64,000 nt of DNA from Ceratopteris richardii (Eukaryota > Streptophyta > Polypodiopsida > Polypodiales > Pteridaceae). The translations under genes were made by a program, and so were the position numbers. Every line of letters begins with the position of its first letter. Positions within the stretch are counted from its first letter, which is position 1. Of the stretch, positions 43,661 through 55,500 are shown one piece after another. The notes under the pieces are model-generated. The model saw nothing but the letters and a program-made list of their open reading frames with translations. It had not been told where the DNA came from and searched no databases. The DNA is taken from positions 194,114,653-194,178,652 of the forward strand of contig CM035414.1 in the NCBI GenBank assembly GCA_020310875.1, read 5' to 3'.

Positions 43661-43740
43661 ACTTTCTTAAGAGCTAATTTTTTTAATATAAAGGAAGTTC
43701 GGCATTAGCCTACTCTCCCGGACTTTCTTAAGAGCTAATT
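43661..43740 (-). mobile_element. 42-bp 5'-truncated LINE insertion with 19-bp TSD
   Basis: ACTTTCTTAAGAGCTAATT occurs at 43661-43679 and exactly again at 43722-43740. Between them 43680-43721 is, on the - strand, the last ~37 nt of the LINE 3' UTR (GGGAGAGTAGGCTAATGCC) followed by a short A run, matching 56515-56553. It sits inside the older LINE copy. Confidence 0.9.
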
Positions 43741-44067
43741 GATCTAGCAGTAATACATTCCGTTTATTGTCTCATCAAATCACTTGGAAGCATGCATTTC
43801 TCAAATAGGCTATTTCTGCTCTATGAGACTTTAGAGTTCCGTTAAGAATATAGCTCTCTAGAAATTTTGGAATGATATATGTGTGTTCAACATTGACAAG
43901 TCCTTGACAAAGTGGTCTCTAGAAGAGTTTCTACACTTCGTAAGTAGAAGGATTCTGAAGTTTAAAAGTTCTTCCCCTTTTGAACATGATATCGTAATCA
44001 GGGATGAAAACAACATGCCAAAAAGCAAGTGGATCCGAAATGAGAAAAACAAAAGGTTATTACGTCT

Positions 44068-45215
44068 CTTTTTTTTTCCAAAAGCAATTTGGTGACATCC
44101 TACTCTCCCAAACTTTAATTACTAGAAAGAACATGTACAAATGAACGGGCCTAGTACCTATGGAACCCCTTGAATCCCAGAAAGTAGGGGTTTGCTAAAA
44201 ACTATCACAACGAAGTTTGATAACCCTTTGGTCCCCCTCATGGTGGGGTTCACTTGATTTTAATCTTGTTGGTCTTGAGGAAAAACACTCTATGAAGTTT
44301 CAGTGATGGGGGCTTCTTAAAATTGGAGATTCTCTTGCCTAAAAGGTAAAGGAATTATTCCATCAAACATTCTTTAGGAGGGCTACCAAAGTTGCCAGCA
44401 TCCTACTTTCTAGAGCTTTGAGAGGGTCTCTCCTCTTATAGCATTCCGTAGTGCTAAGGAACGATTGATTGCTTCATGCAATAGCCCATGCTTCTAGTTG
44501 ATTTTTCCTTGTAATAGCATGATTTTTGGGAGGGCATGCTAGACACGCGTTGACTTCTGGAATGAGAAAAAATGGTGTTCCAAGTCCTCTTTGCCATGAG
44601 GGAATTGTTTACACATTGAAGGGGCTCCACAAATTTTGTTAGTTTTTATATTGATTTGAATTCCCTTGTGGAGGACTCCCCACATCAGAACTGATTTGTT
44701 TACCTTGATTAGGGGATGCCAAAGGGATTGGAACTTAAGATCCAATCTAAATCTCAAACAATCCAGACACCATCTCCTATTTAGCATGACATGGAGGTCC
44801 ACATTCTTCTTGAAACTCCGAATTTCTTCAAGACTATTTTTGTCATTCCATTTCAGACCCTCTAAGTGGGTGTAGTCATGCCAAATAAGGAGGCAAGTCT
44901 TGAAGCATGCCCAAGCAATGAAAATGCTCCTCAAGAGGCACCATTCTTCATAGTCCACTCTTCTAACAGAGTCAATGCCATCAAATCTGATCTATTGGTG
45001 TGTTTTTCGATTCCAAAGATCTTTCCACAAGCAAAAACCTTCGTTCAAAAGCTTCCTAGCTTTTTACAAGGTCAAAGGATCAACATCTCTGATGACCTTC
45101 ATAGAGAATTAGATCAATTTTTTTTTGGCAAATACTAAGAGCCCATTTCCAATCTTCATTAATCTTGCCAAACTGTTTCACCTTGTTCCAACTCTTTCCT
45201 CTTTGCTAGGGGTTT
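44068..45215 (-). pseudogene. 5'-truncated LINE, reverse orientation
   Basis: Starts with a T run (44071-44079) and the reverse of the LINE 3' UTR. The - strand frame 44958-44539 then encodes the ORF2 C-terminus: MDYEEWCLLRSIFIAWACFKTCLLIW, LEGLKWNDKNSLEE and LWHPLIKVNKSVLMWGVLHKGI, with C-x-x-x-F-P-H-G-K-E-D-L-E-H-H near the zinc region. It fades near 45210. It lies directly against the 3' end of the + strand LINE. Confidence 0.85.
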
Positions 45216-46670
45216 CAAATGAAAACCACTTACAATTCCAAGTACTTGAATTTTCATAGATTCAAGTTCAATTGGTTTATTCTTGACTAATTTGTAGCGA
45301 CAAGAGCTTTTGACTTCTTGTCTTTAGATTCCTTCTTTCTTGATACTTTAGGTACCTACCTCAGCTGAGACTTTATAGGAATCTCTCTACTACTTAAGTC
45401 TAAGAATCCACTCATGCTTTCTAGATTTGTACCACAAAATCCCTTCAAGGATAGGAAAACTTTATGTTTTACCTTCCATAGACTTAAGTACCATCTTCAC
45501 GAATGCACACTACATCCTTTGGAATTTCTTCACTCTATTCAGACTTGGAATAGCTTACTCTTTTGACAATTTTCCATTGGATAAATGGAACTTGAGTGAA
45601 TAATTCCCAAAAAGAATTTTAGGCAATCTACAAAGTAGTTCCAATCGCACGTTCTTGGACAATCATGGCCAAGCTTGATCAAGTCAGGTTGATCTTGTGA
45701 CTAGAATAAAGATTTAGCCTTTATCTTTAAGATCTTTTGAACCATCAAAAGCTTCTTTGCTTACCCGCATGTTTTTTAGAGATCTTTCCCTCAATCTTAA
45801 GTCCAATTATACACTGATGCCTCTCAGATTCTAAAGCCAAGAATATTTATACACCTTTAGGTTATATAATATTCGGACTTAAGTACCAATACTAGTGGTT
45901 TGAGAATTACTACGAACTACTTGCTTTAAAATTACTTGAAAGATTCCAGTCTCACATCAAGGGAGATTTCTTTTTTCTTTCAACAAATTTAGATTCCTAC
46001 TAAGGAATCAAGTAATACTAAGCCAGTGATTCATATTGGAAGTGTTTGATTTATGGAATGATCTTCAAAAGAAATTCTTGACTTTTGGACAAGAGAAAGA
46101 CTTAAAGCTTTATTGCTTATCCAAACGATATTCCTTTTTAACCAACGAAATAGTTAATTTCAAAATATTTAATTTTATTGGCTTATCTCTTGGAAGTATC
46201 TTAATTCCTAAAGATAACTTTGACCAAGATTTAAGCTACAACTATCTTAAACAAAACAAATAACAACTAGCGGTCCTATTTTCTTGTCATTCCAATGAGC
46301 AAGAAAATGAACACTTGCTTTTGAATGGCCTACTTTTCCTAATCAAGACTCCTAAATTGTGATACCTAAGTATCACCTTTGGGAAAAACAAACTAGCTAG
46401 TTGAATTTCATGGCACCCACGAGCCTTGCAACCATCTAGTTTGCTATTTTCCCTAACTATCTAAGTCGAGATAGAAAAAGGGAGGTAACAAAAGTATAAG
46501 TATTTAACTACTTAAAAAACAATCATGCATATACGAATGCTTGTTCTTGCATGCAAATGAGTGCATGCACGTGTTGGCATTCTCCTTTAATGCACAAAAC
46601 TTAAATCGGTGATTCTTGAGCTTGATAATGCATGTTCCCAAATTTTGACTAAGCTAATGTATAGAAACTC
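45216..46670. other. AT-rich unassigned sequence
   Basis: No domain, LTR end or repeat recognised. A 75-codon open frame at 46036-46263 has no recognisable motif and is probably chance. Confidence 0.55.
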
Positions 46671-46671
46671 A

Positions 46672-46740
46672 CCATGGTCTCATGGTTAAAGAATCGTTCC
46701 TTGTATCAGATGGAATTGGGTTCAAAACCTGTCTCGGGCT
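46672..46740 (+). repeat. tRNA-like (SINE head) sequence, + strand
   Basis: An A-box-like TGGTCTCATGGTTAAAG (46674-46690) and a B-box GGTTCAAAACC (46719-46729) are about 30 nt apart, as in tRNA-derived SINEs. It does not fold as a full tRNA. The 3' boundary is unknown. Confidence 0.5.
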
Positions 46741-47924
46741 TTTCATAAGACGTGCCTTTGAAGATGAGACATTAGTATAATAAATTCCTGGACACCCTCA
46801 CATGTCCTGCTCTCTTGGATAGAGAAGTGCAATGGTTCAAATAGGTTAGAGTTTCAAAACCTCTCTGAATTCATGATGAGGAGTTCGAACCAAGTTAGCT
46901 GCTCTTGCACTATGCAAGAGTAAATATCCATATTGCTTCTGAAAATTCCCGTGAATATAGAGATAAAGTTTATAAGAGAAGCCCATCTTTTGTTGTGCTG
47001 CTATTGAGGATCAAAATACGTGGAGCTCTCGCCATGGCCTCTGATGTATGAGCCCCAAGTGACAAGTTTGAAACTCGTCAGCTTCATAGGTACAAGTATA
47101 ACAAGCTTTAATACTTAGGTTGAGAGAATTACATGGAGTTTTGGCTAGAGCATCCGTGCAAGGCTTACAAGTCACGAGTTGAAGACTCTATAGCGGCACC
47201 ATATTACGCTTTTGCAAAGTGACAACACACTGGGCATCTCTGCACTTCGACGGAGAGCAAACCAGAAAAATATGCTCAGTGGATATCTCAATCCTATCGT
47301 ATAATGGGTGATGGATCGATTCTCCATCACAACATGGTGAGAATAGGCTCCGACAGAGCATACTTTAGATCGAGTCCTTTGGGAACCACAACATGCGTTG
47401 AAGATCAAGATCTTCTTTTTCTCCTTTTGGCAGAGACGAACGCGCGCATACATATCAACCACACATTGTTGCTTTGATAGATATGAAGGCATATAGTATC
47501 AAACAGAGGAGCAGGACTATTGGTAAACTAAGCATGTCGTACAAATATATCTTTTTACTCTGGATGAGAACGCGATCAGAGGAGCACCTGTGGAATCCAT
47601 ATCTGTGGAGAGTTTTCAAAAGCAAAAAGGCAATATGCCTTCGTGCTGAGATAAAGATAATAAATAACTTTGAATATGAAGATAATCTGCCACCGCATAG
47701 CACAATGGAATCGCCATATTAGACCATTGTAAGATCGTGAGATCAACACCTGGATGATGGAGGATCTAAGCTCCTTTTGCTCCCAAAATTCGAAAATATT
47801 TGAAATAAAAAAACTGAGGGACAAGATGCTTCGTGTAGAGATGACGATGGATATATTATTAACATTCGAAGCACATTCTAATGAAGAAGATGATGAGCCT
47901 AGCAAGATCACCATGAAATCTTGC
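46741..47924. other. Unassigned sequence
   Basis: No protein domain found on either strand. By position it could hold the gag of the - strand LTR element that starts at 47943, but I cannot recognise gag. Confidence 0.5.
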
Positions 47925-47941
47925 CTAGTGCTCTAATACCA
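47925..47941 (-). promoter_or_regulatory. Copia-type primer-binding site
   Basis: On the - strand TTGGTATTAGAGCACTAGG, a variant of TGGTATCAGAGC, directly at the edge of a TGG...-starting (in + reading) LTR-like stretch. Confidence 0.7.
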
Positions 47942-47942
47942 A

Positions 47943-48250
47943 TGGAAAGTTATGACCACCATGTGCTAGAGAGATGACTCTCCTCCCAACCAAATGCCTC
48001 TATATATAGCTCTCTCCGGGGGACTATTTGCTTGGGCAGGTAGATACTAACCATCCATGTCTCAGCCATGTAACTACATGTGCGCAAACTCTCCTAGTTA
48101 ACTCGAGTTAACTCAAGTAGATGCTTCTAGAAGACTCTCGATCTCTCTGGGCAAAATACTCTCCCCATGTACCCCATGGGGATTGAACCCAAGAGCTCCT
48201 CCTTCACACCCATGAGACTTAACCACTAGGCTAAGTGGATTACTTGGTTA
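47943..48250 (-). mobile_element. Copia-type 5' LTR, 3' part
   Basis: Adjacent to the primer site. On the - strand it has GAGCTATATATAGAGG (TATA box, 48000-48014) about 60 bp before the LTR end, a typical R/U5 arrangement. The other LTR and the upstream limit are not found. Confidence 0.55.
48160..48243 (-). repeat. tRNA-like (SINE head) sequence, - strand
   Basis: On the - strand TAGCCTAGTGGTTAAG (A-box, about 48233-48218) and GGGTTCAATCCCC (B-box, 48190-48178) are spaced as in a tRNA gene. Folding into a normal tRNA is not evident. Probably a SINE head, located within or beside the LTR-like stretch. Confidence 0.65.
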
Positions 48251-49199
48251 CAAGATTAAATGACCTTCTAGTAAGTCTAGACTCGAGATTTTTGGTCGTA
48301 CACACAAGTGACCAAACGCTGTCCGATTTGAGATCTGTCTGAACTGACTAAGTCCTTGGATCATAGACTTACTTTATTACACTTGCATACACTTGATCTT
48401 TAGAAAAGTGAAAGTTTAAGTTATACCTTCGTCCTAACACATCTTTTACACCACAAAGGGTCACATATACTTTTCGACTTTGACATTGGTCTAGATTTGT
48501 TTATGAGGAATCTACCACATGAGGAAATCTTTATGTGCGATAGGCATGTGCTAAAGGTCCTTGAACTTGAACACCCATATAATACAAGACTTGTCTAAGC
48601 ACCACTTTTTGTTTAAAGATTGATGAATATCCAAGTTTCTTTTTATTTCCAAAATACTTTCTATATCTTTATGTTATTACGCTTAAGAGCCTTAAAAAGG
48701 GGGGGACCGTGAGTAAGCGAGAACCATTTGAAGCATTCTAAGGATTGACTCTATTCGTTACAAGGCATCACTCTTTGGAGTGTTCTCTACAAGTAGGTTG
48801 AATGTCCTTGAATGTGAACTTTTATCACCTTTTGTCTTGGTTCTAGACGTGCTTTCACTTATCGAAGTCTTTAGATGAAGGCTTCTAAGTCTATGGATGG
48901 TTTCTTATAATCGTAATACTAGTGATTGAGAGCTTCATAGAAACATGTTGTCTAATGCTAGCAACCAAACACCAATAATTGTTTCTAGAGTGGAAGGGAT
49001 TGATCTCGTTTTCGTCTTTTCCGAAACTAACATGCCAACTTTGATCCCTTGAGGACAACCAAATTATGATATAAAAAGAGCATGATATTATTAATGTCTT
49101 TCTATCTAGCGACTCAAAAAAAGCAAAAGAAGAAAAAATCGAAGTGTCTAAAATTAACCTTGACACAAAATGCGTTACCATTACTCCAAACTTCAATCA
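48251..49199. other. Unassigned sequence
   Basis: No recognisable features. Confidence 0.55.
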
Positions 49200-49755
49200 T
49201 CCATTAGTCCACATGTCCTTTTTGCTAATGCCTTTGCATCTAGGATGCCTTAACCTTCCATATCCTTATGGCTACTCCCAATCCCCCATTTACTCTTGGG
49301 ACCCCCTCCCCCACCCTATTAGGATCTCCCATCCAAAGGAAGTTTCTAAAAATTTTCTCCACCGTGAGTAGTTCATCGTTAATTGATCTCCAAGAAAGCA
49401 AAAAAAAAAAGAAAAAAAGATGATAGAACAAATAAGGAATATTTTTATCAATATCGTTTTTCCTAAGCATAATCTGCAGTAGTTCCAAGAATTGGATCTT
49501 ATTTCTAAGCTTCCCTAGAACCAGGTTCCTTTATATAGTCATAAAACCCTAAAAGCCCATCCGGATACCAAGAAAATGGAAGATCTGACTACAGATGAGC
49601 TCCTTGCAACTTAATCACTTATAAACTTTGAAATCCATTTTGGCGACGTTAATTCCACGAGTAGAAGAAATGCAAAAGATATCAATAGATTCTCAAAAGA
49701 TGGAGATTGTGCTTTCCACAAAGAGGCTATTTTCAAAATTGTCCCAAGAAACATT
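49200..49755 (-). pseudogene. LINE RT fragment, reverse orientation
   Basis: The - strand reads, from right to left, a FCISSTRGINVAKMDF-type segment (equivalent to FCEASGSKINHNKTAF). FLGIRMGF and LVLGKLRNKIQFLE follow, then a SWRSINDELLTVEKIFRNFLW block and PNRVGEGVPRVNGGLG. These are the RT thumb and following region of the same LINE family, with stops. Confidence 0.8.
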
Positions 49756-50278
49756 TAATTTCTTAAGTGCTAGTTTGTATTTGGATATCGGACTTTGAAA
49801 CTAAGGTAGTGTAGGTTAAGTACTTATTTATTGGACAACCGAGTCCTTACTTATTTTTTAGATACCTAAGATATATAATGACCACTCTTACTTATTTATT
49901 GCATAACTATATTCTTCAGTATATGATTTCAGAATTATAGAGTACTACGGAGCTATAGTAGTTTGAAATTTCTGTTGGGCATATAGGACAGATAGATACA
50001 ACGTTTTGGAAAAGCACATATTAAAATAGATAGCCATGTCATTTAGTTTTCAATTCTCTAAAGACGTTTTCCTTGAGTAGTGTGCATCTATTACACTATC
50101 GAAAAATACATGTAGATCTTTCTAAAAACATATAAAAACTTTTATAACTACCCAAAGTTCAAGTTGTCTGTAGTTTGCAGATTCTTTGTTCTTCCGTAAG
50201 GATTTGATCATCCCATTCTACTCATCGGCTTGCTTCCTTTTTTTGTGCAGCCATTAATGGAATGACTATTGTTATCTC
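49756..50278. other. Unassigned sequence before the intact LINE
   Basis: No domain or repeat recognised. Confidence 0.6.
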
Positions 50279-50294
50279 AACAGTAGCATTTCCA

Positions 50295-51205
50295 CTTCCG
50301 GCAGCTTGTTGAAGAGATGACGGGCTGCGTCAGAGAAAATTCTGCGCCCGCGGCTGGTCACAACTGCTAGAATATCTGCACAAAAGTTTTGCTGCGCGCC
50401 GCGGAAATTGCGGAGCTTGTCCGTCGGGTGCGGAGCTGCCTCGGGCGGTCTGTCCATCGTGAGTAACGATCGCGACTGACTGGGGAGCCTGCGCGTGTCA
50501 ATCGCGACGACGACTGATAAGTCTTTTTTTTGTGTGTGTCCATCGCGATCGAGCGTCCCCCGCGACTGACGGTTTTCAGCCCGTGTTTTTCGCGATTGAC
50601 GGTTTCGAGCTGGCGACTGACGGTTTGGTGGTTTTGAGGGATTTAAATTCTGCGCTGGTCTGACCATCGTCGGTCGTGGACTTTAGTCAACGATCGATTG
50701 ACTGGAGGGCTGCTTCGCGTGAGTGAAGGCGGGTGGTTCATTCTCCAAGTCTTTAAGGGTCGAAGGCATTGTTTTTTAATGGTGGAGAGCAAATAAAAAA
50801 GAAGTTTCCGTGGAGAGCAAATAAAAAAGAGAGGAGAAATATTTTAGGAGAGGATAGTTTGAAAAGTGTCTTCGTGACCGCCGTGGCCGCCTTAGTCCGC
50901 CTTTTTTCGCTTTAAGTAAAAAAAAAAAAAAAAAAAAAAAAAAGGGGAAAAAGAAAAAAAAAAGTGGGAAAAAAGAAAAAAAAAAGTAGAAAGAAAGAAG
51001 AAAAAAGAAAAAAAAAAGAAAAGAGAAAAAGAAAAAAAAAAGAGAAGGTCGAAAAGGGGAATAGGGCTTCCCTTCTTTGTGGGCTTCTTGGTTTTTGGGA
51101 TGGTTGGCCTCGATATCTCCCTGGTCTACGGTCAGTTTCTCCTCCATGTTGGAGGGGCCTGCCTTTGGGTTTGAAGAGTAAAAGTGGTGCGAGTTACTTT
51201 TGGCC
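50295..51205 (+). promoter_or_regulatory. LINE 5' UTR with repeated CGCGACTGACGG motif and purine tract
   Basis: At 50465-50640 the motif CGCGAYTGACGG or close variants occurs at least four times (for example 50568-50579, 50588-50600 and 50613-50622). This suggests internal promoter repeats. At 50918-51053 there is a ~135-bp A-rich purine tract, about 150 bp before ORF1. LINE 5' UTRs carry the internal promoter; this assignment is by position. Confidence 0.6.
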
Positions 51206-52594
51206 ATGGATGTGGCTTCTTCCTCTCTCGTGAAAAGTAATCGGGCCCCTCCCCCTGGGGAGACCGATTTCTTGGCCGCTCTGCTGGAGGGGGGGTCGTG
51301 TGCCGCCCCTGGGGCATTCGAAAGTGCTGAATCCCCCGTCGTGTCCCTCAATAGACCCGCAGTTCTGTCTGCTCAGGAGGAGCTCAAGAAAGTTTGCCTC
51401 GTCGGCCAAGTGTTTGGCCCTAGGCCCCCGCTCGAAATCGTGCGACAATGGCTTCGAAAAGAGTGGTTCCCTCGAGGACTAATTGTCAGCAAATGTCAGT
51501 TCTTACCAGCAAACCACATGCTGCTAGTCTTTGAAAATGAAGAGATGGCGTTCCAAGCCCTAAGCGTTGGCACCTGGCAGCTCGGTCGGACGACCCTGTG
51601 CTTATTCAGATGGTCCCCGGACTTTACCCCCGACAAATCGAAATCACTTCGGTACCCTCTTTGGGTTGAGCTCCCTAACCTCCCATACTTCTTGTACAAC
51701 TTCGTATGGGACATAGTCTCCCCTATCGGCAAGCCGTTGGCTTCACGAGAAGACATTGGTGGTCTCATCTATGAGGGTGCAAGACACTCGTTCAATGCTA
51801 GATGGCACCCACAAATCTGCGTCGAGGCGGACCTCAGTTCACCGCTTCCATCAACGATCAAAGTGGACATGGGCGAAGGAGACGTTTGGGAGCAGGATAT
51901 CACCTACAAAAACCTCCCCAACGCGTGCTTTCGTTGTGGCCAGCAAGGTCATAGGATTAAAGACTGCCCTCTCAGGCAAAAAAACAAGCGATTTCAAGAA
52001 GCCTCCAAAACTGCTCAAGACAACTCTGACGATTTGACCCACTTGACCAAGGAAGGGGAAGGCAAGGGCCTCCTTAAGCCACAAGCTGATGCCGATGGCT
52101 TTACTGAAGTTAGAAGAAGAAGGAAAAGAAGTCCAAGGGCCAACGGTGAGAGGAACAACCTGCCAATTACCCCACACAGCAATTTGTACTGCAATCTTGG
52201 AAAGGAGATCAACGAGCTCGACTACCCAGGTGGGAAGCCACCTGAGGTAGACAACTACGACGAAGCCCTAGAGAACCCTGACAACAAAGAAACTCCCCAG
52301 GAGGGCTACACTACAAGCAAAGAAGATGGTTTCACTACTAATAATGAAGACAACATGGATAGTGAAAGTTCCATCATTGGATCGACGATCCCGGAAACAA
52401 TGCCGAGCACGGGGCTCAATTCTCCCCAGCGGGGGGCTTCCCGCAAAGGGAAACAGCCTTTGGAGTTACCCTGGAAAAGCCCCCATAAGAACCGATTTCT
52501 AAGTCGGGATCAGATCCCAGCGAAAAAGAAAGATGAAGCCAAGAGAAGAAAGGACAAGGCTCCCTCCCGCAAAGAGGGATCAACACAAAAATGA
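51206..52594 (+). CDS. LINE ORF1 protein (DUF4283-like, CCHC knuckle)
   Basis: 462 codons from the ATG at 51206 (MDVASSSLVK); the frame is open a little upstream without ATG. Residues ~55-185 resemble the DUF4283 domain of plant LINE ORF1 proteins (ANHMLLVFENEEMAFQAL, LWVELPNLPYF). A CCHC knuckle CFRCGQQGHRIKDC lies at residues 241-254. The rest is hydrophilic and Lys/Glu-rich, with a basic end. It should bind the element RNA in a cytoplasmic particle with ORF2. Its TGA stop overlaps the ORF2 ATG (ATGA), suggesting reinitiation. The frame is uninterrupted. Confidence 0.92.
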   Translation: MDVASSSLVKSNRAPPPGETDFLAALLEGGSCAAPGAFESAESPVVSLNRPAVLSAQEELKKVCLVGQVFGPRPPLEIVRQWLRKEWFPRGLIVSKCQFLPANHMLLVFENEEMAFQALSVGTWQLGRTTLCLFRWSPDFTPDKSKSLRYPLWVELPNLPYFLYNFVWDIVSPIGKPLASREDIGGLIYEGARHSFNARWHPQICVEADLSSPLPSTIKVDMGEGDVWEQDITYKNLPNACFRCGQQGHRIKDCPLRQKNKRFQEASKTAQDNSDDLTHLTKEGEGKGLLKPQADADGFTEVRRRRKRSPRANGERNNLPITPHSNLYCNLGKEINELDYPGGKPPEVDNYDEALENPDNKETPQEGYTTSKEDGFTTNNEDNMDSESSIIGSTIPETMPSTGLNSPQRGASRKGKQPLELPWKSPHKNRFLSRDQIPAKKKDEAKRRKDKAPSRKEGSTQK

Positions 52595-55500
52595 TTGTCA
52601 TCTCGCTAAATGCTAGGGGGCTAACCGACCCCTCAAGAGCGGCCATCATTGGTCAATGGCTCCGCGACATTAGCTTAAAACCAGACGTTATATGCATTCA
52701 AGAGATTAAAATTGACGGAGAAGACCTTCTGAAACGGCTTAGACAGGTTTCCTCGGCCCATGTGTGGATCCCAACAAAGCACCAGCGGGAATCCGGTGGA
52801 ACGGCTATCGGTGTTAAACAACCCTGGCTTGAAAAGCTTGAGAACTCCATTGAAGATGTAAATCACCGCTGGATTGCGGTTTCTTTTGGTGCTCCCCTCT
52901 GTGTTACTATGGTTTCTTTGTACGCCCCTAATGGGGATTTGGAGAGGCTGAACACTTGGACTTCTCTTGACTCGCTTCCCCACAACGTGCTTATATGTGG
53001 AGACTTCAACATGGTGGAGGACCCTATGGACAGATGGATGGGCAAGGGCAGGGTCATCGACAGTCGGGAGAAAGAAACGTGGGACATGACCAAACTCCAC
53101 TTGGATCTGGTCGAATTCAAAGACTCGAATGGCTTTTCCTGGTCGAATCTCCAAGCGGGCGAGGATCTGAGGAAAGCTAGACTTGATAGATGCTACATCT
53201 CTCAGAGTTTTACTCATCTGTGGGGCCACCCTTCCGTCACGCAACGTACTGACCTCACCATCTCTGATCACTACCCGATCGTTATCACCTTTCAACCTTC
53301 CAACAGGACCCACAAGGCTCCATGGTTCCATGCCAACGCTTCCACCTTCTCTCTCCCCTCCGTCCATCAAGAGATTGCCGATGTGTGGAAGGTGGCGTTC
53401 GCCTCTGGCTTGGCCCCAGCCAAGTGCTGGAGAAGTGCGGTCGACAAGTCTCGCAAGATCATGATCAGAACTAAGAAGATGCTCGAGTCAGTGCGGCGGG
53501 CTCGTAGGGAAGCGCTTTACCACAGACTCTGGAGACTCGAGGAGGAAGTAAACAAAGGAAAACACCAAGCCCAGAAAGGTCTCCGAAAAATCAGAGCGGC
53601 GATGAGATACGAGGAAGAAATACAAAGGAAAAACTTGCAAATCTTCTTCAAGGAGTGGTGGGCTGGAAAAGCCGACAAACCCACCAAAGAGATGTGCAGT
53701 ATCCTTAAAAGGAAACACAACAGAGAGACGATTCCCCTACTGCTAGACCCACATGGCAATGTATGCAACTCGGAAGAAGATAATGTTGGCATCATCGAAG
53801 GGCACTTCACGAGACTCCTGGGAACCTCGAACCCCCTCTCCCACCATAGAAGGGACTGCATGGCTGCCATCTCTAGGGTTTCCCCCCGGAGAATACCGCC
53901 CAACCTCCACTCCCTGCTTCATGCCCCGATCTCTGAATCAGAAATCATTGAGGTCATTGATGCCCTCCCTCTCGGCAAAAGCCCGGGACCCGACGGACTC
54001 ACTAACGAGTTTTTTAAATCCTTCAAGCTGGTGGTTGCCACCCCTCTTCGGATGGTTTGGCAAGAAGCGCTAAAATTTGGTGCTCTTCCTTCTTGTATAA
54101 ATAATGGAATTATCAAGCTGATTCACAAGAAGGGGGAAAAAAACAGAATCGAGAACTGGCGGCCAATTACCATGCTTCAAACAGGTTACAAGATCGTCGC
54201 CAAAGTCATTGCCAACAGACTTGCGTGCCACCTGAGATCTTGGCTTAGTGAGGACCAAAAAGGTTTCATCAAAGGCAGGTCCATCCTGGAAACCATTATG
54301 GATATTTGGGAAGGTATTCAATTTGCAAATGAGTCTAATCAAGATGTGGTCTTCCTCAAGATCGACTTTGACAAAGCCTACGATAGGCTAGAATGGGACT
54401 ATATTCTGCAGTCGCTCCAGGACCTCGGATGTAGTCAGAAATTCACTAAGATGATCGCGACCCTTCTCGGCAACGCAACGACCCAAATTAACGTTAACGG
54501 CAAACTTTCGAAGGCGATCCATCTTAAAAGATCTATTAGACAAGGGTGCCCTCTTGCCCCCCTTCTCTTTGCCATCGCCACTGAGGGGCTGAGCAGACTT
54601 GTGGCTCATCATGTGGAGGCTGGCAATATCAAAGGCCTCCAGCTTCCTCACGATCACAGTCAAATCATCATGAGACTTTTTGCCGACGATATGAACGCGT
54701 TCGTTCACAATGATACTACCAGCCTGGAGACTTTCTGGAGGTGTCTTGATACCTTTTGTGAGGCCTCTGGATCCAAAATCAACCACAATAAGACCGCCTT
54801 TAGGGCCATTGTGGGACATCAACCTGGCCTTCTCATTGATCATGGCTGTCAAATCATTCCGCAGGGCCAAATCTTTCGGCTACTTGGAATCCCCTTGGGG
54901 TTTGGCGTCTCTATGGAGCAGCGATGGAACTGGGTGCTGGCCAAACTTGAAAACAAGCTCAATTACTGGAGAGGCATGCAAATCAATCTCGCTGGACGGG
55001 CGATGGTTATCAACACGTTCCTCCTCTCATCTACCATCTATTTCCTTTCTTGCTGGAGACCGAATGAGCAAGGCCTGTCCAAACTGAATAGCATCTGCAG
55101 AAACTTTCTTTGGACGGGTGATCATAACAGAAGGGGGGTGCCTAAAATCAAATGGGCCATCTACACCAGCCCTAGAGATAGCGGGGGGCTTGGCATCCTG
55201 GACATCGGGTGCATGGCTAACAAACTGGCAGCCAAATGGATGATTAAAGCTTGGTGCAATAGGGAGGCCTCGTGGGCCAAGCTGATCTTCAGAAACAAAA
55301 ATGAGTTGGCCCTCACGGGGTTCCCGAACTGGAAGAACCTTGACATCATGACCCTACTATTCTCCCCAATACCTGTCTTCCCGAAAGGCTCCACTCTCGT
55401 CTGCTCTCTTTGGAAGGGCTGGAATAAAGTCAAAAGCTTCACAAGAATCAGTGAGGACTGGAAGTGGGCGGCCGGAATCAGACAAAACGACTCTATCTGG

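Larger units (their letters stand above)
42893..44067 (+). pseudogene. LINE ORF2 C-terminal part, right half of split LINE
   Basis: The + strand begins with an N-G-K-GVP sequence (equivalent to HNRRGVP) and YTCPQD at 42896-42960. A W-K/W-M-W-K-x-I-W-H block follows near 43090-43160 and the C-terminal domain at 43380-43560. The end is at 43870-44060 (LTKWSLEEFLHFVSRRILKF, SKWIRNEKNKRLLRL). It complements the piece at 8640-9062. It carries stops, a 54-bp duplication and a tiny LINE insertion. Confidence 0.75.

Noticed and set aside
46672-46740. Possible functional tRNA gene
   Set aside because: Boxes A and B are present but a full cloverleaf is not evident, so I keep it as a SINE-like module.
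50776-51351. 191-codon - strand frame with Phe runs
   Set aside because: Translation of the purine tract and antisense of ORF1 start.
53370-53903. Antisense frames (up to 231 codons) within the intact LINE
   Set aside because: They overlap ORF2, whose motifs are clear; the antisense frames have no recognisable domain.
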